DNA from: Aliivibrio sp. EL58
GTDB lineage: Bacteria > Pseudomonadota > Gammaproteobacteria > Enterobacterales > Vibrionaceae
NCBI RefSeq assembly: GCF_900312675.1
Contig: NZ_OMPC01000011.1
Span: 62,268 to 126,267, forward strand
Length of the DNA: 64,000 bases
Direction of reading: 5' to 3'
Shown here: in pieces, positions 55,744 through 64,000 of the stretch
Layout of the letters: every line of letters begins with the position of its first letter
Position numbering within the stretch: the first letter of the stretch is position 1
Translations under genes and position numbers: made by a program
Notes under the pieces: model-generated
What the model saw: only the letters and a program-made list of their open reading frames with translations
What the model was told of the DNA's origin: nothing
The model's database searches: none

Positions 55744-57636
55744 CTACAGCACACCTGTTTCATCTAAAAAACCTTTTAATACCTCATTCTTCTTTAAAGA
55801 GTTTGACCATTTTTCAATCCCATATTTAGATACGTGCGATGAATCCATAAAGTATGGTTCATATTTATCATCATATATATCGCATTTTGTATATTCACAA
55901 AAGACACTATATTTATCAATAATTATAGATTTATCTAAACTTTCATTGAGTAAATGGTTAGTGCTTATTTGATTCATATTAGTTGGTATATTTACAATCT
56001 CATCATTTTCATAAACTCGTAAAATACTAGGTTCAATGAATGGCCCGGCATTTATTACAATATGAAACTTATCATCATACTTTCCTTCATTGAGCTCAGT
56101 AATAAACTTACCCATACCACTACCAGTGTAGCGAGATGCAAAAACAATCCCTTTTATTTTACTGTTATCTTTTATATATGTTTCATAGAACTCATCCCAA
56201 ATAATAAAACAATCCTTGTTTTGAGTTGGTATGCACCCTGATTGTAAAATATTTACAAAGTTAACTTCACTATAAGTTACCTTTAATGCATTATAAGCAT
56301 CTTGTGAATGACTATCACCAATAACAAGAATACTATCTCTTTCGTTAATGAAGAAATCAGAACATTGACTTAAACTTTCGATGGTTTGCTTATTTTGATC
56401 TAAGATGCAACTTCTAGTTTTTTCGATATCATTAAAGTAATATGGTGCTTCAAAGAAATTAGCAAAATTAACGTTATACGTTTTTTGATAGTAATCCTTA
56501 GCCGCAGCTTGGTTTTCATATAATTTTGCAGCATTTCCTGTTAGCCTAGATGAAAAACCCTGATTATAATAAATAAGAGTTGCAATACCTGTTAGGGTTG
56601 TCACTATTAATACTGAACTTAAATAACTCAGTTTAAATGAAATAAAAGATAATAATGAAACTTTATTTTTTTCAATAACATTATAGCTAAAATAACCAAG
56701 AAATATCGACAACGGTATTCCAACAAAAAACCAATACTGAAGGTTATAATAATAACCAAAAACAACAATTGGCCAATGCCATAAATAAATAGAATATGAC
56801 CATTTACCCAAATACTGAAAAATAACGTTATTGGTAATAATACTAGATTGTTGATTTGCAACAATCATCAAATAAGAACCAAGAACAGGGATAATAGCAA
56901 AATGTCCTGGCCAAGGAACATTACTCGAAACAAAAACATATGAAGAAAGAATTAAAACTAAACCAACAAACTCGATAAGCTTACTTTTCTTCTCTGAAAG
57001 ATTCCAAGGGTAAAGAAAAGCCACCCCACCCATCATCATCTCCCATGCTCTTGTAGGAAGAAGATAGTATGCAGGGCTTGGCCATTTAATTGTAGCGACA
57101 ACACTAAAAATGAACCCTAAAATTGTTCCTATAACGATTAATTCTTTTAAATGCTTTAAAGATAAAAAACGTTTTAAAACAATGAGGGCGATTGGGTAAA
57201 TAATATAAAACTGCCACTCAACAGAAAGAGACCATGTATGTAGTAGCCACTTATTATACGAAGCTGCATCAAAATAACCAGATTCTCTCCAATAAATAAT
57301 ATTGGATAAAAAAACCATACTACTTGTAACGTGCTTACCTAATGCTTTGTAATCTGATGGACTAAAATAAAACCAACCAAAAACCAAAAGTATTAAACAT
57401 AAAACGGCAAGAGCTGGGATAATACGATTAGCTCGAGCCATATAAAATTTAAACAAATTGAAATTATTATTCTCCAATCCTCTAAAAATTATTCCTGTCA
57501 TCAAAAAACCAGAGATAACAAAAAATACATCCACACCAGCAAAACCACCAGGAACCCATACCGGGTTAAAATGAAAAAGAACGACAGCAATAACCGCTAT
57601 TGCTCTTAATCCATTTATATCATATCTAAAATTCAT
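55744..57636 (-). CDS. O-acyltransferase with C-terminal SGNH domain (OafA/OafB type)
   Basis: The 630-residue product has an acyltransferase-3 membrane domain at about 1-360 with MNFRYDINGLRAIAVIAVVLFHF, PGGFAGVDVFFVISGFLMTGI and ARANRIIPALAVLCL, and a C-terminal SGNH hydrolase-like domain with block I SILVIGDSHSQDAYNALK and block V DSSHVSKYG. Such fusions transfer acetyl groups onto O-antigen, capsule or peptidoglycan sugars. The gene stands alone, is markedly AT-richer than its neighbours, uses many AAA/ATA/TTA codons, and lacks linked polysaccharide genes, which suggests horizontal transfer (lysogenic conversion is possible given the nearby prophage). Confidence 0.88.
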   Translation of the reverse strand: MNFRYDINGLRAIAVIAVVLFHFNPVWVPGGFAGVDVFFVISGFLMTGIIFRGLENNNFNLFKFYMARANRIIPALAVLCLILLVFGWFYFSPSDYKALGKHVTSSMVFLSNIIYWRESGYFDAASYNKWLLHTWSLSVEWQFYIIYPIALIVLKRFLSLKHLKELIVIGTILGFIFSVVATIKWPSPAYYLLPTRAWEMMMGGVAFLYPWNLSEKKSKLIEFVGLVLILSSYVFVSSNVPWPGHFAIIPVLGSYLMIVANQQSSIITNNVIFQYLGKWSYSIYLWHWPIVVFGYYYNLQYWFFVGIPLSIFLGYFSYNVIEKNKVSLLSFISFKLSYLSSVLIVTTLTGIATLIYYNQGFSSRLTGNAAKLYENQAAAKDYYQKTYNVNFANFFEAPYYFNDIEKTRSCILDQNKQTIESLSQCSDFFINERDSILVIGDSHSQDAYNALKVTYSEVNFVNILQSGCIPTQNKDCFIIWDEFYETYIKDNSKIKGIVFASRYTGSGMGKFITELNEGKYDDKFHIVINAGPFIEPSILRVYENDEIVNIPTNMNQISTNHLLNESLDKSIIIDKYSVFCEYTKCDIYDDKYEPYFMDSSHVSKYGIEKWSNSLKKNEVLKGFLDETGVL

Positions 57637-57856
57637 ACATCACACAAAGCAATAAAAAGTAATCCGTATTATATATGTAACATAAGATAAGGCAAGCCAA
57701 GGAAAAACAACAAATTATAAGATTCTTAGTGGTCATTATGATCCCCCACGCCCCTCAAACACTCCGAAAAATTCTCGCCAATAGGTTCACCTAATTAGTT
57801 TATCGTAGTAGCTTAAATAAGCGTTACGCATCACGAAAAACTAGAATCGTTTGATT
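57637..57856. other. intergenic region upstream of the acyltransferase
   Basis: This 220-bp region carries the acyltransferase promoter on the minus strand. No ORF with a ribosome site is visible. Confidence 0.35.
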
Positions 57857-57961
57857 ACCACCAATATTTTTAACATGCTGGTGGTGACCATATAGCCCGA
57901 AAAATTTTTATTCCTCGGGATGTAGCCCCGTAGGTAAGGATTAAAGCTCTAGAAGTACCTA
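57857..57961 (+). other. three consecutive short inverted repeats upstream of the CoiA-like gene
   Basis: ACCACCA/TGGTGGT (57857-57863 with 57879-57885), CCCGA/TCGGG (57896-57900 with 57915-57919) and TAGGTA/TACCTA (57931-57936 with 57956-57961) follow each other within 105 bp. They could form a structured leader or a small RNA, or an ordered set by chance. No match to a known RNA. Confidence 0.3.
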
Positions 57962-58070
57962 ATAACTAAAGAATATTTGATAGTGATCCACTATTTCACA
58001 ATGAAAGCTACAGCCCTCTTATCTTATGGTATAACTTAACCAAATCGAACTTTTAGGATTAATATCTACG

Positions 58071-59594
58071 ATGCTAACTTATGCATTAAGTAAAGATACA
58101 AACAAGCTTGAACATATCGATTCTGTTGCTAATGGATTGAAATGTAATTGCTTCTGTTCCGGATGTAATGACGCTCTTGTTGCTAAAAATAATTGTTCAT
58201 CCAGTCGTAGCAATCATTTTTCTCACTACTCTAAGGATGAGAATCGAAATTGCTTAATGACTCAGCTTCATTTGGCTGCTCAACACCATTTTTTAAACGC
58301 AGAATATATAACGCTTCCAGAAGTATCATTCCTATATAAAGATGAATTACTTACTAACAAAGCGATAAATTTAAAAGTTCTTTCTGCTCAATTAGAAACT
58401 AAAATGGATCGTTATTATGCAGACGTTACGATTGAAACTGAGATTGGTACTATTGCTATAGAAGTTTGCGTCACGCATAAAAATGAGCACGATAAAACGG
58501 CTTATTACCAACAGAACAAAATAACCTCTATTGAATATGATTTGAGTCCGTATCTATCAAGAGATATTGATGAGGCTATAAAAGACTTGAATGAGTATGA
58601 AGTCGAAAGTACTTGGCTGTACGAATGGTGCCGAGATAAGCTAATTCAAAACCATGATGTCTTTTTAGCAAAAGAGAAAGTTCGTATTCACCAAAAACGG
58701 CAGCGCAGTGCTAAATTATCAATGACAAAACTAATGTTCGACAAACTAATAACCCTTCCTGACCTTACTCAATACTTTAAACATAGAATAGAAAGGACTC
58801 AGTATAGTGAAAATGTATCTGTTTTTGCTCAAAGAGAAATTCAATTAACTGAAGTCTTTGAAGTAGCATCAACCCAAGAGTATTCATTGCTTAAGGGGAA
58901 TTTAAACGAACACATTATATGGATAGCATTCCTCTTAGAACGAAACCAAATCCCTAATGATATTGCGAAACTTGGTGGAAGTGTAATTATTCAAACTCCT
59001 GCCATAAATGAAAATGAGCAAGCTACTTGGAGCTGGTTAAAATACCCAAGACTTGCAAGAAGAATTGAACATACAAAAAAACAATTCATAAACAGATGCA
59101 AATTAAAAAAACAACTCAAACGTAATGTGAGTTGGTTTTTATTAAATACTGACAACTTATATAAAAAAGATTATCAAACTTGGTCTAATTGGATGCAAAA
59201 AAATAAATTATCATCTCAGGTTTATCCTAAGCTTTCATATGTTCTACGCTACAAAAAAGAGTATTCATGTTTGTGGATGTTTAATTCCTGGCATATTTTA
59301 ACTCTCAGCTATTTAACTGAAATAATAGACAGTAAGCCACAAAATAGCATCATTTCTTACCGTGATATTTTTGATGACTTAGCACAGCGAATTGACTTAC
59401 ACCAAGACTTCTTAATACTAGAACAAAACCTAGCAGCTTTTGTAATAAAGGATGATAATAAAAGTCTTATCATTCGTGAAAGTATCATTGAAGAAGCTCT
59501 TCTTCCATTTAGAGAGTTAATGCAAATCTTATGCTTGCATGATGGTTGTAAACGTATAAATCCATTAATGCCTTCTTTAAGTTTAGGAAATTAG
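58071..59594 (+). CDS. CoiA-like protein with PD-(D/E)xK nuclease signature
   Basis: The 507-residue product has an N-terminal zinc-finger-like motif (CNCFCSGC, residues about 25-32, plus HFSHY near 49) followed by a restriction-endonuclease-like core with YADVTIETEIGTIAIEVCVTHK: Asp118 and Glu131-x-Cys133 in place of Lys. The arrangement matches competence CoiA-like proteins, a family of PD-(D/E)xK nucleases often on mobile DNA. The remaining 350 residues are helical and Lys-rich. It is two bases from the stop of the prophage wHTH gene and may be a phage-borne defence or competence factor. Activity is unproven because the catalytic Lys is not obvious. Confidence 0.6.
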   Translation: MLTYALSKDTNKLEHIDSVANGLKCNCFCSGCNDALVAKNNCSSSRSNHFSHYSKDENRNCLMTQLHLAAQHHFLNAEYITLPEVSFLYKDELLTNKAINLKVLSAQLETKMDRYYADVTIETEIGTIAIEVCVTHKNEHDKTAYYQQNKITSIEYDLSPYLSRDIDEAIKDLNEYEVESTWLYEWCRDKLIQNHDVFLAKEKVRIHQKRQRSAKLSMTKLMFDKLITLPDLTQYFKHRIERTQYSENVSVFAQREIQLTEVFEVASTQEYSLLKGNLNEHIIWIAFLLERNQIPNDIAKLGGSVIIQTPAINENEQATWSWLKYPRLARRIEHTKKQFINRCKLKKQLKRNVSWFLLNTDNLYKKDYQTWSNWMQKNKLSSQVYPKLSYVLRYKKEYSCLWMFNSWHILTLSYLTEIIDSKPQNSIISYRDIFDDLAQRIDLHQDFLILEQNLAAFVIKDDNKSLIIRESIIEEALLPFRELMQILCLHDGCKRINPLMPSLSLGN

Positions 59595-59596
59595 TT

Positions 59597-59881
59597 TTAT
59601 TTAATATACCGATACTCAACCCCACCCGTTAACTGCTGCATACAACTGCGAGTTAAATAATACTTCTCCACCAACCTCTTCAACAACGAACTTGCCCAGC
59701 TTGATGACAAACCACATCTATCCGCAATCTGTGACGGCGTCACCTCTTCGCCCTCTTTAATCGACTGCAGAACAATTAACTGTGTCTTACTCAATTTAAG
59801 CAGTCCAACTTGGTGTGGAGCCGAACGTGCGCATTTCAATAAATCAGCCGAAATATGGTCATTTTTACCCAAAATTGCCAT
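59597..59881 (-). CDS. small winged-helix (MarR-like) DNA-binding protein
   Basis: The 94-residue product has a helix-turn-helix KLSKTQLIVLQSIKEGEEVTPSQIADRCGLSSSWASSLLKRLVEKYYLTRS, a MarR/wHTH pattern, with a short beta wing at the C-terminus. It may be the repressor or excision control of the prophage. A 15-bp palindrome lies about 47 bp upstream of its start. It is convergent with the CoiA-like gene at two bases. Exact role unknown. Confidence 0.65.
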   Translation of the reverse strand: MAILGKNDHISADLLKCARSAPHQVGLLKLSKTQLIVLQSIKEGEEVTPSQIADRCGLSSSWASSLLKRLVEKYYLTRSCMQQLTGGVEYRYIK

Positions 59882-59927
59882 CCTATGATTACCCCCTGTG
59901 ATTGATATTTATTTTAACTTTATTAAT

Positions 59928-59942
59928 TGATCTTAAAGATCA
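59928..59942. promoter_or_regulatory. 15-bp palindrome between wHTH and integrase genes
   Basis: TGATCTTAAAGATCA is a perfect palindrome 47 bp upstream of the wHTH start and 13 bp after the integrase stop. It may be an operator for the wHTH protein or a weak integrase terminator. Confidence 0.4.
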
Positions 59943-59955
59943 TTTTACTGCTCAT

Positions 59956-61194
59956 CTATTTCTGAAAAACAGGCGATAAACAGTTGCAACAGCTCTTTTT
60001 TAGCCATAAATGGTAGCGATTAAGGGCTTCTGACTTCTGAAATTCAATATGGGTATGAATGTAAGCCTGATCGAGTTTTCCCTTCGCATGGTTCAGTAGA
60101 GTCTCTGCTACTAGGTAATCAATGCCGATATCAGCCCAAACCGTTCTAGCCAACTTTCTCAAATCATGAGCAGTCCATTCCCCTTTACTTACTGACTTAA
60201 CAAAATCGCTGGCAGTACCACGATGAATTGGTGCCTTATCATATTTTGAATTAGGAAAGACATTGTTCCCCTGGTAATAATGATCCAACTGCCATTGCTT
60301 AAAGCTCTGCAGCAGTAGCACCATTTCATCGCTTAATGGATAGGTCATTTCCTTCTTTGTTTTCGTGTTGTGCTTGGGTATGGTCCATCTTTTGGTTTTA
60401 AAACAAATATGTCGCCATTTGGCTTTTCTGGTTTCACCAATACGGGTGCCATGTGTCAGCATGAACAAAGATAATATACGAGCAAATGGATCGGCATTTT
60501 GGATCTGCTCTAGGATATTAGGTATATCACTCGGACGAACTTTGCAGCCTTTTACATCAATGGGTGTTGATACAAAATCAGTGAATATCATGTTATTTAG
60601 CGGATTATAAGTAAGTAATCGAAGTTTTAATGCCTTAGTAAAAGCAGTTTTTAGTGCTTGAAAGATAACTCGCATATAACTAATGGAATAGTGCTTCTCT
60701 CTTAATGGCTTCATCAGTAAAGATTCAATGTCCTTATGTTGAAGTCCATTAATGGAGGTGCCGTGTAAGTTAGGGATTAAGTGCCCTTCTGTAATTGATT
60801 TGAGCATAACCAACCTTTCTTTTGATAGCTGCTCTGAGCGGATCTCTCTATCTAGATTCCATATCAACAATTCATCAATCGTTTGAAATTCATTGGTTGA
60901 TGAACGGCTACCAGTAGAGAGATCAGCAACAAGGTTTTGAAGCACTGTAAATGCATGAGCTGCTGATAAATTAGGGTATTGGCCAAGACGATGTGACTTT
61001 TGCTTGCCGTTCTTATACTCCATGAAGAACCAAGCACCTTGAATTCGATTCTGCTTAAAGCGCAAATACAACGAATAACGCTCATCTTTAAGTTGTCTCA
61101 CTTGGCTGTCACGACTGTATTTCTTGATTTTAGCTTCTGATATTTTGCAGCGCACCGTGGTTTGAAACAGTGCGTTTTGATTCATTGTGATCAT
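59956..61194 (-). CDS. int: phage tyrosine integrase
   Basis: The 412-residue site-specific recombinase has a basic arm-binding N-terminus, a core-binding domain (about 100-210) and a catalytic domain with the complete pentad: Arg251 in THGTRIGE, Lys near 277, HDLR (His343, Arg346), His369 in LLNHAKG and Tyr378 in LDQAYIH. The ATG at 61194 overlaps the gpD stop (TAATG) with GGGGGA just upstream, so it appears translated by coupling to a late tail gene, which is unusual for an integrase. An internal ATG at 61185 is possible. Confidence 0.92.
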   Translation of the reverse strand: MITMNQNALFQTTVRCKISEAKIKKYSRDSQVRQLKDERYSLYLRFKQNRIQGAWFFMEYKNGKQKSHRLGQYPNLSAAHAFTVLQNLVADLSTGSRSSTNEFQTIDELLIWNLDREIRSEQLSKERLVMLKSITEGHLIPNLHGTSINGLQHKDIESLLMKPLREKHYSISYMRVIFQALKTAFTKALKLRLLTYNPLNNMIFTDFVSTPIDVKGCKVRPSDIPNILEQIQNADPFARILSLFMLTHGTRIGETRKAKWRHICFKTKRWTIPKHNTKTKKEMTYPLSDEMVLLLQSFKQWQLDHYYQGNNVFPNSKYDKAPIHRGTASDFVKSVSKGEWTAHDLRKLARTVWADIGIDYLVAETLLNHAKGKLDQAYIHTHIEFQKSEALNRYHLWLKKSCCNCLSPVFQK

Positions 61195-62171
61195 TATTCC
61201 CCCATTAACGTGGCTTGCAGTGTCATTCGTGTAGCTTGTTTTCCTGCTCCACTGAGACTGACTGAATCAATGGAATACGTCCCTTGTGCCACGCTTGGAA
61301 ATGAACTATCCAAAATCACATGACCTTCAGCAAAAGCCGTGGCAATGGCCGGAGCTTGAATGGTGACTTTGCGGCCTTGTCTTTGTATTTTTCTAAGCTC
61401 GGCATGACACGCTTGATCGGCTTCTTGCTGATTATTCTTATCCTGACCTAGACGTTTAAACGGTGCGGTCCCAATACTGACTTCTTTTCTTGAACTGTCC
61501 GTTGGATCCAAATAGAACGCTTTAACTCCTGAGAAATCATTGCGGCCATCCAAGTCACCTGAGACATTCACAAAGTTTGAGTTAAGGCTTTTGTTTTCAT
61601 CAGGAAGTGACAACGTAATGGATTGAATATCTTTACCGCTTGAAGTTGAACGTTGGCCAATCGGCACAAACACAAAGCGATCTTCCACCGGCTTTGCAAT
61701 GGCATCATACCGTTTTGCTAATTTACGAAGAAAAGGCAACGTGCTTTCATCGAGTCTATGTAAACTCTCGATTTCAATTTTTTGTAATTCAGGTGCGACA
61801 AAAGGAACGAACCCATGTTGAGAAACGCAATCGGAGACCACTTGGCCTAGCGTTGCTTTGTTCCAGCTCATGCTCTTTCTTTCTCTAAAGCCTGAATTAT
61901 CTTTGATTGAGAATGGTGACACCGTCATGGTGATCGTGATCGTTCTTGGCTCCACTGAGAATTGACGGCCTGATATTTGAAACACACCACGATTTACTTC
62001 ATCCAGATAAACTGTGTATTTCTCACCCTTTGGCGGTAATCCATCAATGTCTGACGAGTGAATAACTAACTTTAGATCATCGCCATCGATGCCGTTCTCA
62101 TCACGCAGCGTCCAACTTTGCAGCAAAGAAAGCATCATTTCACTGTGTTTGCCTTTGAGTTCTAGTCCCAT
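61194..62171 (-). CDS. phage late control / baseplate hub protein gpD (P2-like)
   Basis: The 325-residue product resembles P2 gpD and T4 gp27 hub proteins: MLSLLQSWTLRDENGIDGDDLKLVIHSSDIDGLPP, VYLDEVNRGVFQISGRQFSV and a C-terminal domain ending VSLSGAGKQATRMTLQATLMG. It forms the tail tip centre and connects to the spike. It overlaps gpX by 10 bp and gpX overlaps gpU by 4 bp, one late operon. The stop overlaps the integrase start. Confidence 0.87.
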   Translation of the reverse strand: MGLELKGKHSEMMLSLLQSWTLRDENGIDGDDLKLVIHSSDIDGLPPKGEKYTVYLDEVNRGVFQISGRQFSVEPRTITITMTVSPFSIKDNSGFRERKSMSWNKATLGQVVSDCVSQHGFVPFVAPELQKIEIESLHRLDESTLPFLRKLAKRYDAIAKPVEDRFVFVPIGQRSTSSGKDIQSITLSLPDENKSLNSNFVNVSGDLDGRNDFSGVKAFYLDPTDSSRKEVSIGTAPFKRLGQDKNNQQEADQACHAELRKIQRQGRKVTIQAPAIATAFAEGHVILDSSFPSVAQGTYSIDSVSLSGAGKQATRMTLQATLMGE

Positions 62172-62365
62172 GAGCGGTTTACCTCTTTGATATTTTGTTT
62201 AAAACTGGCTTCAGGAATGGTGACAATGGTTTCTTCCATAAAAAAATCCCCACGAACGTGAGGATTTAATTGATAGAAGTCGGCTTCTAATTGGTCATCA
62301 TCTTGACCTGTGTGTTTAAAGAGAACATCCGTAATGAGATCCCCTTTATGTACGGTGACTTTCAT
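62162..62365 (-). CDS. phage tail protein gpX (LysM-like, P2-like)
   Basis: This 67-residue protein begins MKVTVHKGDLITDVLFKHTGQDD and continues YQLNPHVRGDFFMEETIVTIPE, the short LysM-like tail protein X found between U and D in P2-like phages. It overlaps both neighbours (4 bp and 10 bp), typical of a dense phage operon. Confidence 0.85.
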   Translation of the reverse strand: MKVTVHKGDLITDVLFKHTGQDDDQLEADFYQLNPHVRGDFFMEETIVTIPEASFKQNIKEVNRSWD

Positions 62366-62727
62366 CGATACTCCAATAACTCAAGAGTGACGTCGGTAAC
62401 TTGCGCCGAGCCGTTATGCACCAATTCTGATTTCCCTTCATTGATGCTTTTAATGGTCCATTGACCTAGGTTTACCCCTCCGCCATTGCTGACTTGTTGT
62501 GGCTCATCGATCATTTGGCGTAAACGCTCCACATTATCTTCTGCGGTTTGGCGTAACCATTTGGCCGTAATTGAGAGGGTTTCAAGGGGTTTTCCTGTGG
62601 GTGATGACATCGCACCATCAACCAGGCTAATTTCAGTAAAGCGGCCTGTTGTGACACGGTTCATTTTCATAATGGGGGTTTTATCCCCCACCGAAAATAC
62701 AAACTCACCAATAACAAGGTGATGCAT
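62362..62727 (-). CDS. phage tail protein gpU (P2-like)
   Basis: The 121-residue product starts MHHLVIGEFVFSVGDKTPIMKMNRVTTGRF and has the GpU core WLRQTAEDNVERLRQMIDEPQQV..GVNLGQWTIKSINEGKSELVHNG. GpU is a tail-completion protein. Its stop overlaps the gpX start by 4 bp and it follows gpT by 10 bp. Confidence 0.87.
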   Translation of the reverse strand: MHHLVIGEFVFSVGDKTPIMKMNRVTTGRFTEISLVDGAMSSPTGKPLETLSITAKWLRQTAEDNVERLRQMIDEPQQVSNGGGVNLGQWTIKSINEGKSELVHNGSAQVTDVTLELLEYR

Positions 62728-62737
62728 GTATGGCTCC

Positions 62738-64000
62738 TTATCCTCTGTCTATTCCGGCATAATTAAAGCGTGATTCAATTGAATGACCGCCCATGAGATA
62801 ACTGAATTGTTGCTGCATTTGCTCTGTCACTTGTTTGGCTATGGCAATTTCATTTTGGCCTTTGGATGGAGTAATGTTGATTTGTGGTGCAAAGTGAACG
62901 GCTGAGTTCTTTTCCTGCAGTGCTTCTTTGTTGGCTTTCTCTTCGACCTTTTGGCTGACTTCATCGGATGAGGCAAGTTTGCTACCAAACCAACCACCTA
63001 ACATTTCACCGCCCATGTCCCCAATCATAGAACCAGCAAGACCACCAAGCATGGTGCCAATGCCTGGCAAAATCATGGTACCAATCGCAGCCCCTAACGA
63101 TGCGCCTCCCATGCCACCAGCTAAACTGCCAAGTGAGCTCCCTGCGCCTTCCATATCCCCTTCAGATAATGATTGCACTGCATCGACACCACTGATGGCC
63201 ATGTTTAATGGTCGCAATACTTTAGCAAGACCAAATCGTCCTGCAGACTGCGCCGCATCAGCCCCCATATCAATGGCATCTTGCGCCATTGCCATGCCTG
63301 GTAAACTGGCAATTGCTCCACCAGCCAAGGCTAATGGAATGCCTCTTTTGGAATGAGAAAATGAACCAGCAATACGAGACAGTGGATTTCTAGATTTTGA
63401 ACGACGTCCGAAACGTTTACCTGAGCCGGAACGTGCTCCTCTTGAAGCCCCAGAGCGTCTAAGCTCTTGGTTTAAGCCTTTAAATGCCTTAGTCGCATAA
63501 GACGCCGCCTTGCCACTTTCTTGGGTTTCTCGGTTTAATCCTTTTTTAAACAGACGAGTTTTATCAACGGTATTACCAAAAAGTAATGACGCGGCTTTTC
63601 CTGCAATTAATGCGGTTTTAAACGCTAAGATTGCCCCAATACCGCCCATTATCACCGGCACAAGCACATCACTTTCTTGTGCAAACGCGGTAACGCCATC
63701 AACTACAGCACCTAATGGGGCTAATACCCAATTCAGTCCTGGTAATAACTTCTCACCAAGTACCACCGCCAACGCATTGAGTTTATTTACAAACTGTTTA
63801 ATGCCATTTTCAGTGGTATTCACACGTGCATCGTATTCATCTTGCAGTGATTGAACGTGTACTTCTTGGCTTTCATTGGCGAGTTTTAAAATATCAGTGA
63901 AGTTTTTGGTGTTACCGGCTAATGCAGCCACCGCACCTTTGGCCTCTTCCCCAAAGATTTGAGAAATGAGCGCACTTTGCTCTTCAAGTGGCGCGTTCTT
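62738..64000 (-). CDS. phage tail tape-measure protein gpT (P2-like), C-terminal part
   Basis: The frame is open through the right edge, so the start lies outside the window; about 420 residues are visible. It has a Gly/Ala-rich hydrophobic stretch (GGMGGASLGAAIGTMILPGIG and GGLAGSMIGDMGGEMLGGWFG), helical segments and a Lys/Arg-rich linker (SRGARSGSGKRFGRRSKSRN). Tape-measure proteins set tail length and form part of the DNA channel. The order T-U-X-D is as in P2. Confidence 0.82.
   Translation of the reverse strand, partial: KNAPLEEQSALISQIFGEEAKGAVAALAGNTKNFTDILKLANESQEVHVQSLQDEYDARVNTTENGIKQFVNKLNALAVVLGEKLLPGLNWVLAPLGAVVDGVTAFAQESDVLVPVIMGGIGAILAFKTALIAGKAASLLFGNTVDKTRLFKKGLNRETQESGKAASYATKAFKGLNQELRRSGASRGARSGSGKRFGRRSKSRNPLSRIAGSFSHSKRGIPLALAGGAIASLPGMAMAQDAIDMGADAAQSAGRFGLAKVLRPLNMAISGVDAVQSLSEGDMEGAGSSLGSLAGGMGGASLGAAIGTMILPGIGTMLGGLAGSMIGDMGGEMLGGWFGSKLASSDEVSQKVEEKANKEALQEKNSAVHFAPQINITPSKGQNEIAIAKQVTEQMQQQFSYLMGGHSIESRFNYAGIDRG

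Larger units (their letters stand above)
59597..64000 (-). mobile_element. P2-like prophage, left end (truncated by window)
   Basis: A wHTH gene, a tyrosine integrase and tail genes gpD, gpX, gpU and gpT are packed on the minus strand, in P2 order (T-U-X-D read from right to left). The element continues past 64000. I could not define the attachment site; no tRNA is visible and the exact border, in or beyond 59597, is not known. The CoiA-like gene and the acyltransferase may be part of the same element. Confidence 0.85.

Noticed and set aside
1-64000. CRISPR array, rRNA or tRNA genes
   Set aside because: I found no regularly spaced repeats, no rRNA segments and no cloverleaf with anticodon apart from the tRNA-like domain of ssrA.

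Overview
The window looks like a chromosomal segment of a Vibrionaceae gammaproteobacterium, most likely Aliivibrio (A. fischeri group). The grounds are low GC content, the truD-surE-pcm-nlpD-rpoS block, a tmRNA with the tag ANDENYALAA, a periplasmic catalase of the V. fischeri KatA type, the betIBA-proXWV osmolyte operon with a CosR-like MarR gene, and the smpB/ratA/rnfH/bamE/recN/nadK/grpE/dnaK backbone. The assignment rests on gene content and recognition only; no database search was possible.

Layout. 1-3740: tail of truD, then surE, pcm, nlpD, rpoS. 3837-10216: a membrane protein, a nucleoside transporter with a leader ORF and CRP site, a DcuB-type C4-dicarboxylate carrier, metA with met boxes, two YeeE/YedE half-transporters and a VOC protein behind a MerR-type promoter. 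10795-19181: acid/lysine module cadC, (agcS), cadB, cadA, with pdxY, which supplies the PLP used by CadA. 19280-23663: oxidative-stress island katA-ankyrin-sodC, with a triheme cytochrome c peroxidase transcribed divergently. 23713-26872: secreted lipase plus coupled partner, and an MgtE-type Mg2+ channel domain preceded by a leader ORF. 27082-34477: sigZ, then a tight four-gene group: glutamate-cysteine ligase, two half-ABC exporters and a eukaryotic-type glutathione synthetase. 34567-43030: a DUF3332-type lipoprotein, a CosR-like regulator, and proVWX/betABI for choline uptake and glycine betaine synthesis. 43460-48556: ssrA and smpB (trans-translation), ratA-rnfH, bamE, recN with a 40-bp double SOS palindrome, nadK. 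48731-54877: grpE and dnaK with sigma-32 promoters, separated by an unknown secreted protein and followed by a Sel1-TM-J-domain protein instead of dnaJ; a small zinc-ribbon protein; aqpZ. 54878-64000: accessory DNA with a gene remnant, an AT-rich O-acyltransferase, a CoiA-like nuclease, and the end of a P2-like prophage (wHTH, integrase, gpD, gpX, gpU, gpT) running out of the window.

The most unusual item is the gshA-ABC-ABC-GSS group. It combines both steps of gamma-glutamyl thiol synthesis, the second enzyme of eukaryotic type, with a dedicated heterodimeric exporter, and it lies downstream of an ECF sigma factor. Other points worth a second look are two transporter leader ORFs (nupC, mgtE), a MerR-type 19-bp-spacer promoter, the katA-ank-sodC periplasmic operon, the rewired dnaK neighbourhood, and a phage integrase whose start codon overlaps the stop of tail gene D.
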